Notes: a model not told the origin generated them from the letters alone. A stretch of 64,000 bases of DNA from Sphingomonas morindae (GCF_023822065.1 NZ_CP084930.1:372001-436000); one strand, 5' to 3'; numbered from the stretch's first letter, positions 26,804-36,100 are shown. Numbers and translations: made by a program.

Positions 26804-27547
26804 CCCGCTCTCCTCCGCCGTTCGACGCCCCGCTCTACAGGCGCCTCGGGCGGGGGGAAACCGTCTGTAGGACCATGGCCTTATGCGGCGGCGGGGCGAC
26901 GGCACCGCGCACGGGGTCGGGCGTGCGCGGCGGCCGAACAAGGCGCCGCGCACGCCGCTCCGCCGGCCGATTGGACTGCACGGCGGGCGGGCGGCCCGGA
27001 TGCGCCGCAGTCGCCGTGCCGCTTGGCGCGACGCGACCAGAGCCTCGACCGCCCCGCGCCGGGGTCCGCGCCGCCCGGCCCCAATGCCGGCATCGCCCGC
27101 TCGAGCGAGGATGGCGCCCGCCCCGACGCCGCGCACCGGCGACCGGAGACAGGCGACCGGCGACCGGCGACCGGCGGAGAGCGCCTTGGTTCGATCGTGC
27201 GCAAGACGCTAGCGGCGGCACTCCGGACGCGCGCCAGCTCAGGCGCACTCCACGTCGCGGCATGCGCGGCCAGACAGACCGCCGCCACCGTTCGCCATGC
27301 GCGGACGGCTGGCGACAGGCCAGGCGCCACGCCGCGACCCGCCGTGCGCGAGGCGCACCCCGCGGCGCTCCGGGAGCGCGGCACGCCCGAGCACCATCCG
27401 CGCCACGCTACGTAGCGAGGGCCGGGATCGCCAATCCCGTTCCTTTCGCCGCGAGGCTGGCCTGTCTCGCCTTCCAAACCGCTGGCCGCCGACATCCGGC
27501 AAGGCGCCGGGCCAGGCCAATCTCGGTCTCGGAGGGCCCGCTGCTCG
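26804..27547 (-). other. 744-bp gene-free stretch between the esterase and the flagellar block
   Basis: No frame here resembles a protein; all open frames are Arg/Ala/Pro-rich as expected of chance frames in very GC-rich DNA. The region holds the heptamer repeat at 27136-27177, a 12-bp palindrome CGCTACGTAGCG at 27406-27417, and a GCGCTCC/GGAGCGC hairpin near 27365-27379. No promoter or RNA gene was recognised. Confidence 0.6.
27136..27177. repeat. Six tandem 7-bp repeats (CCGGCGA type)
   Basis: Six consecutive heptamers run from 27136 to 27177. Units 1, 4 and 5 are CCGGCGA; units 2, 3 and 6 differ by one base (CCGGAGA, CAGGCGA, CCGGCGG). The repeat lies in non-coding DNA. Confidence 0.85.
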
Positions 27548-28219
27548 TCAGGCCTTGGTCGGGTCCGCGACCTTGCCGTGCACGCCCTCGACCAGATCGA
27601 GCGAGAAGGGCAGCCCGTTGACGGTGAGCACGACCTTGCCCTCGACCGTCGCCACCTCCTCGACCACGCCGACCGACGCGACCCCGGCGTCCAGGACCTG
27701 ACCCTTGTCGTCCAGCGCGCGCAGCTCCAGCGAATAGGCGCCCTTGTCGGCCTTTCCGCCATCGGCCAGGCTGCCGTCCCAGCTGACCATGCCCTTGTCG
27801 CTGGGATCGACCTTGAAGGTGCGGACAATGCGGTTCTGCGAATCCTTGATCACCGCCTCGATCGAGGCCGGCACGGCCTTGCAGACAAAGGCCCAGCGCG
27901 CGGGCTTGTCGCCTAGGCCCGACACGGGGCTGCCGAACTGCACCTCGCGGCCGATATAGCCGGCGGCGTTGACGAGATCATCGGCGTTCATCTTGTCCAG
28001 CAACGCCTTGATCGAGGCCGTTTGCTGGATGCTCTGCTCGACCTGCGTATATTGCGCGAGCTGGGCGGTATATTCCGAGGTGTTCATCGGGTTGAGCGGA
28101 TCCTGATTCTGCATCTGCGTCGTCAGCAGCTTCAGGAACAGGTTGAAATCGGGGCTGTAGCTCTTGGGCGGTGGCGTGGTGTCCGCGCCCTGCGCGGCCG
28201 GGGCGATGCTATCGGTCAT
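27548..28219 (-). CDS. flgD: FlgD, flagellar hook-capping protein
   Basis: This 223-aa protein forms the cap under which FlgE hook subunits polymerise. F-L-K-L-L-T-T-Q-M-Q-N-Q-D-P-L-N-P near residue 30 is the FlgD N-terminal signature, and Y-T-A-Q-L-A-Q-Y follows. The FlgD Tudor/FLG Ig-like part is represented by G-M-V-S-W-D-G and G-A-Y-S-L-E-L. The ATG at 28219 is preceded by GAGGAA; a GTG sits immediately before it. It is last in the minus-strand flagellar run, ten bases after fliK. Confidence 0.95.
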   Translation of the reverse strand: MTDSIAPAAQGADTTPPPKSYSPDFNLFLKLLTTQMQNQDPLNPMNTSEYTAQLAQYTQVEQSIQQTASIKALLDKMNADDLVNAAGYIGREVQFGSPVSGLGDKPARWAFVCKAVPASIEAVIKDSQNRIVRTFKVDPSDKGMVSWDGSLADGGKADKGAYSLELRALDDKGQVLDAGVASVGVVEEVATVEGKVVLTVNGLPFSLDLVEGVHGKVADPTKA

Positions 28220-28229
28220 CACGGGTTCC

Positions 28230-29654
28230 TCATGCCGTCATGTTGAGGCGGGCGCCGCCGCGCAGGGGGCGATAGGCGGGCGCGTCGGTGCCAAGATCCG
28301 GGGTGAAGGCGGGCGAGGCGTGGCGCGGGGGCGCGGGCCGATGCTGCTGCTGTTGTTGCGCGTCCTGCTGAAAACCGCCCTGGTCGAAGCGGAAGCTTTG
28401 CGCGTCGGTCCGCACGCCGGCGTCCGCGAGCGCGCGGTCCAGCATATCCACGTCGCGGCGGAGCAGCGACAGCGCCCCGCCATTGTCGCTCGTCACCACG
28501 GCGCGCAGCGCGCCGCCCGTCTCGAAGCCGAGGCGCACATGGATGCGGCCCAGCTCGGGCGGATCGAGCCGCACATGCACCTCCTCGCGTCCGCCCGCGA
28601 CGCCATGGCGGATCGCCACCGCGATATCCGGCGCCAAATGGCCTGGTGCGGCGCGTGCGTGCGCGTCCGGGCCGCCGGGCAGCGGCGCCGGCGCGGACGG
28701 AACGCCATTCGGCGCGTTCGGCGCGGCGGCGGGTGCGGCACTCAGCGCCGGCTGGCGCACGGCCGCTTCGGCCGGGGAAGGCGCACCCAGCGCCGGCGCC
28801 GCCGCACGCTCTGCCGGATGGGGCGCGATCCCCCCCGACGTGGCGGGCGCGTGTCGCACCGGCTTTGCCGCCGCCTCGCGCGCAGGCGCCGCCCCGGCCA
28901 CGCCGGGATCATCGGAGGCCGCCGCCGGTGCCTGGGGCTGCCCCGGCGGCTGTGGCAGGGCGGCCGCCACAATGGCCGGGGCGATGCCGCCGGCGGGCAT
29001 CGCCGCCGCCTCTGCACCCGCGGCCGGGCGGACCTCGACAGGGCGGTCAGGCGCGGTGTCGACCGAGCCGGCCTCGTCGCGTGGCTGCGGAGTGTCGACG
29101 GCCGCCAAGGGCTGGTCGGGCGCGGCGGGCGCCGCTTCGGCCTGCGCGGCGGCGAGCAGCACGGCCGGGCCCGCGAGCAACCCGGTCCCGGACGCAGCGG
29201 CGGGGGGATGTTCGCCCGCAACAGCCGGTGCGGCGGCCTTGGGCGGCGTGCCCGATCCCATGCCCGCGCCCGCGCCTGCCTCCGCCGGCGCTGGACGCGG
29301 CGCGGGCTCGGGCGTCGCGATGCCGTCGGCGGCGGCCTGGTCCAGCGCCGCCAGCAGCGCGGAAAAATCGGGCGCGCCCCCTCGCGCGCCGACCCCGCCC
29401 CGACGCCCTGCCTCCGCCGGTGCGAGGCCGCCAGAGACCTGGGCCGGACCGCGCACCGTCCCGCCATCGGCCGGGCCGCCCGCCGGGTCGCGCGGCGTGC
29501 CGCCGATCGCCGCTCCATTGGCGCCGCCGCTGGCACCGATGGTCGCGGGCTCGCCCCCGCCGCCGCTGCCCCCGCCGCGATCCGCCGCCCTTGGCGCGAG
29601 GGCGGCCGCGCCGGGCGTGGCCGCCGCCGCAGCGCCCGCCATGATCGGATCCAT
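28230..29654 (-). CDS. fliK: FliK, flagellar hook-length control protein
   Basis: This 474-aa protein is Ala/Pro/Gly-rich and apparently disordered for its first ~330 residues, then has the compact FliK C-terminal domain (E-V-H-V-R-L-D-P-P-E-L-G-R-I-H-V-R-L near residue 360), which switches export specificity of FlhB. A Gln run near the end is unusual but compatible. It lies between flhA and flgD in the same direction. The start is the ATG at 29654; a TTG two codons earlier is possible. Confidence 0.92.
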   Translation of the reverse strand: MDPIMAGAAAAATPGAAALAPRAADRGGGSGGGGEPATIGASGGANGAAIGGTPRDPAGGPADGGTVRGPAQVSGGLAPAEAGRRGGVGARGGAPDFSALLAALDQAAADGIATPEPAPRPAPAEAGAGAGMGSGTPPKAAAPAVAGEHPPAAASGTGLLAGPAVLLAAAQAEAAPAAPDQPLAAVDTPQPRDEAGSVDTAPDRPVEVRPAAGAEAAAMPAGGIAPAIVAAALPQPPGQPQAPAAASDDPGVAGAAPAREAAAKPVRHAPATSGGIAPHPAERAAAPALGAPSPAEAAVRQPALSAAPAAAPNAPNGVPSAPAPLPGGPDAHARAAPGHLAPDIAVAIRHGVAGGREEVHVRLDPPELGRIHVRLGFETGGALRAVVTSDNGGALSLLRRDVDMLDRALADAGVRTDAQSFRFDQGGFQQDAQQQQQHRPAPPRHASPAFTPDLGTDAPAYRPLRGGARLNMTA

Positions 29655-29705
29655 CGCCAACTCCGCGCCTCCCGCCTTTTCCCCTCTTATAGGCGGCGCG
29701 CGTGC

Positions 29706-31808
29706 TCAGGCGGCGTCCTGCAGCGTGTTTATCGGCTCCAGCGTGCCCAGGCTGCGGACGCGCGCGCGGATATGGATCTCCGCCTGCGACAGCACCACCG
29801 TGGCCGGCCGCACCCGCTCGATCACGGAGCGGACAAAGGGTCGGATCGGCGGGCTGGTGAGCAGGCAGGGCATCTCGCCGCGCTCCGCCAGCCGCTCATA
29901 GGTTTCGCGCAATTGGGCGATGAACGCCTGGAGCAGCACCGGCGACATCGCGAGCTGGCGATCGTCCCCCTGGCCGACCAGGCGTTCGGCAAAGCGTTCC
30001 TCCCAGGTCGGGCCCAGGCTGAGCACGGCGATGCTGCCGTCGCGGCTGTGCTGGGCCGAGATCTGGCGCGCCAGGCGGCTGCGCACATGTTCCGCGATGA
30101 CGCGGATCTGCGAGGAACTCGGCAGCGCCTCGGCAACGCCTTCGAGGATCGTGCCCATGTCGCGGATCGACACTTCCTCGGCGAGCAGCGTCTGGAGCAG
30201 GCGCTGGATGGCGGAGATCGAAATCTTGGCCGGCACGATTTCGGCGACCAGCTTCTCGGTATCCTTGTGCACCTCGGTCAGCAGCTTCTGCGTTTCGGCA
30301 TAGGAGAGAAGATCGGGCAGATTGGCCTTCACCACCTCGGTGAGATGGGTGGTGATGACGGTGCCGCACGTCACCACGGTGAGGCCCCGCAACCCCGCCT
30401 CCTCGCGCAGGCTGCGATCGATCCACAAGGCCGGGAGGCGGAACACCGGCTCCACCGTGGCCTCGCCCGCCAGTCCGGCATCGGGCGGCGGATTGATCAC
30501 CAGCAGCCGGTCGATCCGCAGCTCGCCGCGCGCGCTCTCGGTATCCTTGACGTAGACGACATAGTCATAGGCGTTGAGCGACAGATTATCGAGGATGCGC
30601 ACCGCCGGCAGCACGAAGCCGAAATCATTGGCGAGCTGGCGGCGCAGCGCGCGGACCTGCTCGTCCAGCCGCGGCTCGGCGGTGGAATCATGCACCAGCG
30701 GCAGCAGGCCATAGCCGATCTCGATCCGCACCGCGTCGATCGACAGCGTGCGGGCGATCGGCTCCTCGGGCGCGGCCTGTTGCTCGGCGAGGATGGTGCG
30801 CGCCAGCGTCTCCGCGCGCGCCGCCTGCGCGCGCTGGTCCATCGTCCAGGCGAGCGCCCCGCACCCAAAAGCGAGCAGCGCGAAGGGCAGGAAGGGCAGG
30901 CCGGGCACCAGCGCGAGCAGCGCGAGCAGCCCGGCGACCAGGCCGAAGGCGGCCGGATGGCGCCCCAATTGCTCCGTCAGCGCCGCGCCCGTGCGCCCGG
31001 CGACGCCGCCCTTGGAGACGAGCAGGCCCGCCGCGATCGATACGATCAGCGCAGGGATCTGGCTCACCAGCCCCTCGCCCGCCGTCAGCACGGTATAGCT
31101 GTGGAAGGCCTCGGCCAGCGGCACGCCATGGATGAGGACACCGATCGCCAGCCCGACCACGATGTTGATGCCGGTGATCATCAGGGCGGCGATGGCGTCG
31201 CCCTTCACGAATTTGGAGGCGCCGTCCATCGCGCCGTAAAAGCCGCTCTCCGCCTCCAGCGTGGCGCGGCGCGCGCGCGCCTCGGCCTCGTCGATGGTGC
31301 CGGCGGAGAGATCGGCGTCGATCGCCATCTGCTTGCCGGGCATGGAATCCAGGCTGAAGCGCGCCGCCACCTCGGCGATCCGGCCCGCGCCCTTGGTGAT
31401 GACGACGAAATTGATCACCACCAGGATAAGGAACATGGTGAGGCCGATCACGGTCTCGCCGCCCATCAGAAACTCGCCAAAGGCGCCGATCACGCCGCCC
31501 GCCGCGCGGTGCCCCTCATGGCCATGGCCGAGGATGAGCCGCGTCGAGGCGAGGTTGAGCCCCAGCCGCAACATGGTGACGATCAGCAGGATCGAGGGAA
31601 AGCTCGACAGCTGGAGCGGCGTTTCGATGAAAAGCGCCGTCATCAGGATCAGCGCGGCGGCGGTGATCGACAAAGCGAGGCCGCAATCCAGGAGCCAGGC
31701 CGGCATCGGCAGCACCAGCATCGCCAAGATGGCGAGCACGCCCAGCGCCAGCGCGAGATCGCGGCCGGCGCCGAGCCGCGTCAGCAAGCCGGAGAGCCGC
31801 AGCGCCAT
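29706..31808 (-). CDS. flhA: FlhA, flagellar type III export gate protein
   Basis: This 700-aa protein has seven to eight membrane helices in the first ~310 residues and a cytoplasmic C-domain that docks export chaperones. The conserved F-H-I-P-E-P loop is represented by F-V-V-I-T-K-G-A-G-R-I-A-E-V-A-A-R-F-x-L-D-S-M-P-G-K-Q-M, the signature of the family. Flagellar neighbours make FlhA rather than a virulence SctV protein the proper name. Its ATG overlaps the stop of the flbD-like gene by one base. Confidence 0.96.
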   Translation of the reverse strand: MALRLSGLLTRLGAGRDLALALGVLAILAMLVLPMPAWLLDCGLALSITAAALILMTALFIETPLQLSSFPSILLIVTMLRLGLNLASTRLILGHGHEGHRAAGGVIGAFGEFLMGGETVIGLTMFLILVVINFVVITKGAGRIAEVAARFSLDSMPGKQMAIDADLSAGTIDEAEARARRATLEAESGFYGAMDGASKFVKGDAIAALMITGINIVVGLAIGVLIHGVPLAEAFHSYTVLTAGEGLVSQIPALIVSIAAGLLVSKGGVAGRTGAALTEQLGRHPAAFGLVAGLLALLALVPGLPFLPFALLAFGCGALAWTMDQRAQAARAETLARTILAEQQAAPEEPIARTLSIDAVRIEIGYGLLPLVHDSTAEPRLDEQVRALRRQLANDFGFVLPAVRILDNLSLNAYDYVVYVKDTESARGELRIDRLLVINPPPDAGLAGEATVEPVFRLPALWIDRSLREEAGLRGLTVVTCGTVITTHLTEVVKANLPDLLSYAETQKLLTEVHKDTEKLVAEIVPAKISISAIQRLLQTLLAEEVSIRDMGTILEGVAEALPSSSQIRVIAEHVRSRLARQISAQHSRDGSIAVLSLGPTWEERFAERLVGQGDDRQLAMSPVLLQAFIAQLRETYERLAERGEMPCLLTSPPIRPFVRSVIERVRPATVVLSQAEIHIRARVRSLGTLEPINTLQDAA

Positions 31809-32314
31809 CAGCCGAATTCCGGCCGCGTGCCGGCGGCGCCATGCGCGGCGGGCGCCGGCGGCACGGCGACGCCCTCGTCCAGCAGCGCGCGCAGCTTGTT
31901 GCGCATCGTCCGCACCGAAATGCCGAGCATCTGCGCCGCATAGGTGCGGTTGCCATGGCAATGGGCGAGCGTGCCGAGGATCATCGCGCGCTCGACCTGG
32001 GCGAGCGCCTGGCCCACCAGCGGCGCCACGGCGGGCACGACCCCGGGCGCCACGGCGGCCGCCGCCGCCTGCGCCCCGGCCGGTGCCGCGCTCGCCGCCG
32101 GCACGGCGGGGGCCTCGCCGGCCGGCAAAACCTTGGGCAATTCGATCATCAGCATGGGTCCGCCCTGGGCCGCCACCGCGCGCAGCAGCTCCTCGCCATT
32201 CTGCACCGACACCGACGCCGCGTGGCTGCGCGCCACGCCGAAGGCGAGATCGAGGATCTGCTGACGATCGCCCACCAGCATCAGCCGTTCGGCAAGGTCC
32301 AGCGGCCCGGACAT
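31808..32314 (-). CDS. FlbD-like regulator lacking the AAA+ sigma-54 domain
   Basis: This 168-aa protein begins with a receiver-like stretch (R-L-M-L-V-G-D ... M-L-M-I-E, residues ~10-57) resembling the atypical N-terminus of FlbD. An Ala/Pro-rich linker (~60-100) follows, then a Fis-type helix-turn-helix (residues ~108-147, with N-R-T-Y-A-A-Q-M-L-G-I-S-V-R-T). In Caulobacter FlbD occupies the same place between fliN and flhA and activates or represses sigma-54 flagellar promoters. Here the ~240-aa AAA+ domain is absent. It may bind flagellar promoters without activating sigma-54. Start and stop overlap fliN and flhA. Confidence 0.8.
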   Translation of the reverse strand: MSGPLDLAERLMLVGDRQQILDLAFGVARSHAASVSVQNGEELLRAVAAQGGPMLMIELPKVLPAGEAPAVPAASAAPAGAQAAAAAVAPGVVPAVAPLVGQALAQVERAMILGTLAHCHGNRTYAAQMLGISVRTMRNKLRALLDEGVAVPPAPAAHGAAGTRPEFG

Positions 32315-32652
32315 CAGAGATCCTGTCGGGCGATCTCGGTGAGGGTGACACCGAGTTCCTCGTCAATCAGCACCACTTCGCCGCGCGCCACGAAACGGTT
32401 GTTGACGAAGATCTCGACCGGCTCGCCGGGGCGGCGATCCAGCTCGATGATCTCGCCCGCGCGCAGCCTGAGCAGCCGGTTGAGATCCATGCGCGCGCGC
32501 CCGAGCACCGCCCGCACGCGCACGGGCACGTTCATCACCGGCTGAAGGCTCGGCGGCGCCGGCGGCGGATGCGCCGCGCCGCCGGCCGCGCCGGTGCCGC
32601 CGCTCGCCTCGCCCTCCCCGGGCGCGGCATCGAGGCCGGGTTTCTCCGTCAT
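32314..32652 (-). CDS. fliN: FliN, flagellar motor switch protein
   Basis: This 112-aa protein has a Pro/Gly/Ala-rich N-terminal tail and the SpoA domain (about residues 35-112, with V-P-V-R-V-R-A-V-L-G, L-L-R-L-R-A-G-E-I-I-E-L-D and F-V-N-N-R-F-V-A-R-G-E). It forms the lower C-ring and helps dock FliH. GAGGAG lies nine bases before the ATG at 32652; an earlier ATG at 32673 would overlap fliF. Its stop is next to the flbD-like start. Confidence 0.95.
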   Translation of the reverse strand: MTEKPGLDAAPGEGEASGGTGAAGGAAHPPPAPPSLQPVMNVPVRVRAVLGRARMDLNRLLRLRAGEIIELDRRPGEPVEIFVNNRFVARGEVVLIDEELGVTLTEIARQDL

Positions 32653-32665
32653 GCCAAGAGGCTCC

Positions 32666-34273
32666 TCATGCATTCATCCACTGGCGGATCACCGCCGTCG
32701 ATTCCGCCGGGCTGCGGGCGATGGCTTCTCCCAGACGCTTGATGACCGAGAGGCGGATGCCGCCCTCGATCTGGTCGTGCGCGATCTCCTGATCGAGCAG
32801 CGTCAGGTCCTGCGCGGCCTCCAGCGGCGGCAAGGCGGGCTGCGCCGCGCCCGGCGGAAGCGCGGGCGGCTCGGGCGGTTCGCGCAGATCGACCGGCGGC
32901 AGCAGCTGGTCCGTCGCGCGGCGGCCATAGGGGCGCTGGCGCCCGCGCAGATAGCGGGCGGCCACCGCGATGCCGATCGCCAGCACCACCCATTTGGCGA
33001 GATCGAACAGCTGCGATGCGGTGATGCCGAAGGGCAGCGCGCCGGCGCGCTCGGCCTCGGCTTCGGCGGCGGTGAAGCGCATCGCCTCCACCGCCACCGT
33101 ATCGCCACGGCCGGGATCATAGCCCACGGCATTCTCCACCAGCCGGGTCAGACGCTGCAGCTCGGGCGGCGCCAGCCCCTTGGCGCCGCCATCAACCATC
33201 ACCGCCACCGACAGCCGCTCCAGCCGGCCGGGCGCCCGCACGCTCACCGTCTGGGTGCGGCTGTTCTGGAAGCTGGTATCCTCCGAATTCTCCTTGCGCG
33301 CCGAGCGCTGGCTCTCGCCGCTGCCGCCGCCCAGCCGGGCGCCATTGGCCTCGGGCAATTGGCTGGCGACGCTCGCCCCCTCGGCGCCGGCGCTGTCGGC
33401 ATCGTTGCGCTCGCTCGTCTCCATGGTGACCTGGCGCGCGATCACCTGCTTGTCGGGATCGTAGCTCTCGGCCTCCTGGCGCGTCTGCTCGCGGTCCAGG
33501 GTCGCCGCCACTTCGGCACGGACGCGGCCATGGCCGAGGATCGGCTCGAGCATCTGTTCGATCTGGGTGCGCAGCCGGGCCTCGATCGCCGCCTGCTGCG
33601 CGTCGAGATCGCCGGCGGCGCCGATCCCCTCCTCGCCCGCGCGCGCGAGCAGCGCCCCCGTCTGATCGACCAGCGACACGCTGCTCGGCAGAAGATCGGG
33701 CACCGACGAGGCGACGAGGTAGCGGATCGCCTGTACCGCTTCGGGCGGCAGCCGGCCGTTGGTGCGCACCGTGACGGCGGCGGTCGCCTTGCGCGCCTCG
33801 GTGGCGAAGAGTTCGCGTTCGGGCATGACGATATGGACGCGCGCCCGCTCGACATGGTCGAGGCTCTGGATCGATTTGGCAAGCTCGCCCTCGATCGCGC
33901 GGGTTTCGTTGAGGCGAGCGCGCGAGGCGGAGACGCCGAAGGGCTCCTCCTGGTCCAGCACCTCATAGCCGATCTTGCCGCCCAGCCGCTCGGCCGCGAG
34001 GCTCATGCGCAGCTCGGGCAGCTTGTCCACCGGGGCGAGCACCGCCTTGCCGTCGTTGGACAGAAGGAAGGGCACGTTCTGCGCCTTGAGCTTCCCGGAG
34101 ATCGCCTGCGCCGCGCTGGCATCCAGATCGGTGAACAGAAAGCCCATCGCCGGCGTGGCGGTGCGGAAGGCCAGCGCGGCGATGCCGAGCAGCAGCGCCA
34201 CGCCCACGCCGCCCATCAACAGCAGCCGGCGCGATCCGATCTGCGCCGTCAGTTTCCGCAGTTCCTGGAGCAA
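32666..34273 (-). CDS. fliF: FliF, flagellar MS-ring protein
   Basis: This 535-aa protein has two membrane helices (near residues 18-38 and ~430-445) enclosing a large periplasmic part with ring-building domains (F-T-D-L-D near residue 45, A-R-V-H-I-V-M-P-E-R near 140). The extreme C-terminus W-M-N-A is where FliG binds. No ATG fits: an in-frame stop lies eight codons upstream of a TTG at 34273, which is the most likely start, with GAGG before it. A TTG start is uncommon and may limit expression. Confidence 0.95.
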   Translation of the reverse strand: MLQELRKLTAQIGSRRLLLMGGVGVALLLGIAALAFRTATPAMGFLFTDLDASAAQAISGKLKAQNVPFLLSNDGKAVLAPVDKLPELRMSLAAERLGGKIGYEVLDQEEPFGVSASRARLNETRAIEGELAKSIQSLDHVERARVHIVMPERELFATEARKATAAVTVRTNGRLPPEAVQAIRYLVASSVPDLLPSSVSLVDQTGALLARAGEEGIGAAGDLDAQQAAIEARLRTQIEQMLEPILGHGRVRAEVAATLDREQTRQEAESYDPDKQVIARQVTMETSERNDADSAGAEGASVASQLPEANGARLGGGSGESQRSARKENSEDTSFQNSRTQTVSVRAPGRLERLSVAVMVDGGAKGLAPPELQRLTRLVENAVGYDPGRGDTVAVEAMRFTAAEAEAERAGALPFGITASQLFDLAKWVVLAIGIAVAARYLRGRQRPYGRRATDQLLPPVDLREPPEPPALPPGAAQPALPPLEAAQDLTLLDQEIAHDQIEGGIRLSVIKRLGEAIARSPAESTAVIRQWMNA

Positions 34274-34325
34274 GTCAGGCCTCGTGCTGAGCGATCAGTG
34301 GCGAGAAGGCACGCGCCTTCGCCTT

Positions 34326-35030
34326 CTATATAGAAGGTGGCGTCCCGGCCGGGTCCGCCTCGGGGCCAGATTTCGCATCGGGCTCGGCCCGGCGGAGAAA
34401 AGGTGCCAGTTCGGCGACGATCGCGGCGCGGCGCGCGGCAGCGCGCAGCTCGGTGCCGCCCTCGTCCCACAGGATGGTGCCGTCACCGGGCGGCAGCGCC
34501 TCGTCGGGCACCAGCGTCACCGCCAGCGTGCGCCGCTCGCGCGCGGCGCGCGCGGCGAGCGCCTGCTCCATCCGGCCGACCAGCGAGGGATGGAGATGCA
34601 GCCGCAGCCGGGTGCCGCGGCCGAGCTGAGCGAGCACGCGCGCCAGCGCCTCGTCGATCGCGCGGACGGGCTCCAGCGCCACGGCATGGCCGGCCAGCGT
34701 CTCGGCAGCGACCAGCGCCAGCTCGGCCGCGTCCTGCACGACGTGGCGGACATGATCCGCCAGCCGCGCATCGAGATCGTCAAGGCCGGCCTGCAGCGCG
34801 TCCACCGCCGCCAGCAGCGCCCCGCCCGCCTCCTCGCGGCCCTGGGCGAGCCCGGCGGCGAAGCCTTCGCGCCGGGCCGTCTCGACCGCCTCGTCGCGCG
34901 CCAGCCGCGCCGCCTCGAGCGCGCCGCGCAGCGTTTCGATCTGCGCGTGCAGCTGGGCGGGGCCGGCGGCGGCGGCGGCCTCCTCCGGCACCCGGAACGG
35001 CCGCTCATAACCGAAGGGTTTGATGTGCAT
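34326..35030 (-). CDS. fliH: FliH/FlbE-like flagellar export regulator
   Basis: This 234-aa protein begins M-H-I-K-P-F-G-Y and has a helical N-terminal stalk (Ala/Glu/Arg-rich, residues ~20-110) followed by the FliH/SctL C-terminal domain. FliH regulates the export ATPase FliI and tethers it to the C-ring. Its position between fliG and fliF fits; in Caulobacter the equivalent gene is flbE. GAGG lies upstream of the ATG at 35030. Confidence 0.8.
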   Translation of the reverse strand: MHIKPFGYERPFRVPEEAAAAAGPAQLHAQIETLRGALEAARLARDEAVETARREGFAAGLAQGREEAGGALLAAVDALQAGLDDLDARLADHVRHVVQDAAELALVAAETLAGHAVALEPVRAIDEALARVLAQLGRGTRLRLHLHPSLVGRMEQALAARAARERRTLAVTLVPDEALPPGDGTILWDEGGTELRAAARRAAIVAELAPFLRRAEPDAKSGPEADPAGTPPSI

Positions 35031-35065
35031 CCTCTGCCTCCCGCAAGATCGGCGCTGCCGGCCGC

Positions 35066-36100
35066 TCAGTAGATCATCGCCTCTTCGGCCTTGGGATCGA
35101 CGAGCAGGATCTCGCCGCTGTCGCCGAGCGCCTTGGCGAGGCGCACCAGATTGACCTGGGCTTCCTCGCAATCGCGCGCGCGCACCGGGCCCATCGCCGC
35201 CATGTCGTCGCGCATCAGCTTGGCCGCGCGCTGGCTCATCACGCCGAAGAAGAGCTGCTTCATCTCTTCCGGCGCGCCCTTCAGCGCCAGCGCCAGCTCG
35301 CGCTTGTTGGCGTTGCGCACGATCACCTGCACCGCCGCGGGCAGCAGCCGGCCGAGATCCTCGAAGGTGAACATCAGCGCGCGGATGCGCTCGGCGCTTT
35401 CGGGCGAGCGCTCGTCGAGCGCGGCGAGCATCCGCTCCTCGGTGCTGCGGTCGAGCGCGTTGAACATCTCCGCGATCGCCTCGTGCGGATCGCGGCGCTG
35501 GGCGCGCGCCAGATTGCTCATGAACTCTCCGCGCAGCGTCTGCTCCACCTGCTGGATCACGTCCTTCTGCACCGTGTCCATGCGCAGCATGCGCATCACC
35601 ACGTCGGTGGCGAGTTCGGGCGGCAGCTCGCCCAGCACCCGCGCCGCATGATCGGAGCGCAGCTTGTGCATGATGACCGCGATGGTCTGCGGATATTCGT
35701 TCTTCAGATAGCCGGCTAGCGCCGCCTCGCTGACATTGGACAGCTTGTCCCACATGGTGCGGCCGGACGGCCCGCGAATATCCTCCATGATCTCCTTCAC
35801 CCGCTCGGGCGAGAGCACCGCCGTCAGCAGCCGCTCGGCACTGTCGTAGGAGCCGTGGAGCGTGGTCATGCTGGAGACCTCGCTGGAGAAGACGCGCAGC
35901 AGATATTCGATGGCAGGCGCCGGCACGCGACCCAGCTGGGCGATGCAGGCGCTGAGTTCCTTCACCTCCTCGATCGAAAGCAGCCCCCAAATCGGTGCGC
36001 CATGTTCCTCGCCGAGGGCGAGCATGAGCGCGGCGGCACGCTGCAGGCCCGATAATTTGCCGACCTCGGGCGGCTCGGCCAAGGCTGCGACGGTGCTCAT
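35066..36100 (-). CDS. fliG: FliG, flagellar motor switch protein
   Basis: This 344-aa protein transmits torque at the rotor. L-S-G-L-Q-R-A-A-A-L-M-L-A-L-G near residue 18 marks the FliF-binding N-domain, and the M-x-x-F-E-D-L middle/C-terminal domain (residues ~240-330) holds the charged residues that meet the stator (R-E-L-A-L-A-L-K-G near residue 270). The first gene of the minus-strand flagellar operon; the 100-bp gap upstream is shared with the divergent FlaEY-like gene. GGGAGA precedes the ATG. Confidence 0.96.
   Translation of the reverse strand: MSTVAALAEPPEVGKLSGLQRAAALMLALGEEHGAPIWGLLSIEEVKELSACIAQLGRVPAPAIEYLLRVFSSEVSSMTTLHGSYDSAERLLTAVLSPERVKEIMEDIRGPSGRTMWDKLSNVSEAALAGYLKNEYPQTIAVIMHKLRSDHAARVLGELPPELATDVVMRMLRMDTVQKDVIQQVEQTLRGEFMSNLARAQRRDPHEAIAEMFNALDRSTEERMLAALDERSPESAERIRALMFTFEDLGRLLPAAVQVIVRNANKRELALALKGAPEEMKQLFFGVMSQRAAKLMRDDMAAMGPVRARDCEEAQVNLVRLAKALGDSGEILLVDPKAEEAMIY

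Noticed and set aside
27136..27177. Heptamer array considered as a CRISPR
   Set aside because: Units are 7 bp and contiguous with no spacers; no cas genes are present.
26875..27621. A 248-aa plus-strand frame in the gene-free stretch
   Set aside because: Arg/Ala/Pro-biased, no ribosome site, runs into flgD from the opposite side, and includes the heptamer repeat.
28164..31943. A 1259-aa plus-strand open frame
   Set aside because: It is antisense to fliK and flhA, is extremely Arg/His/Gly-rich, and shows no domain; a chance frame of GC-rich DNA.
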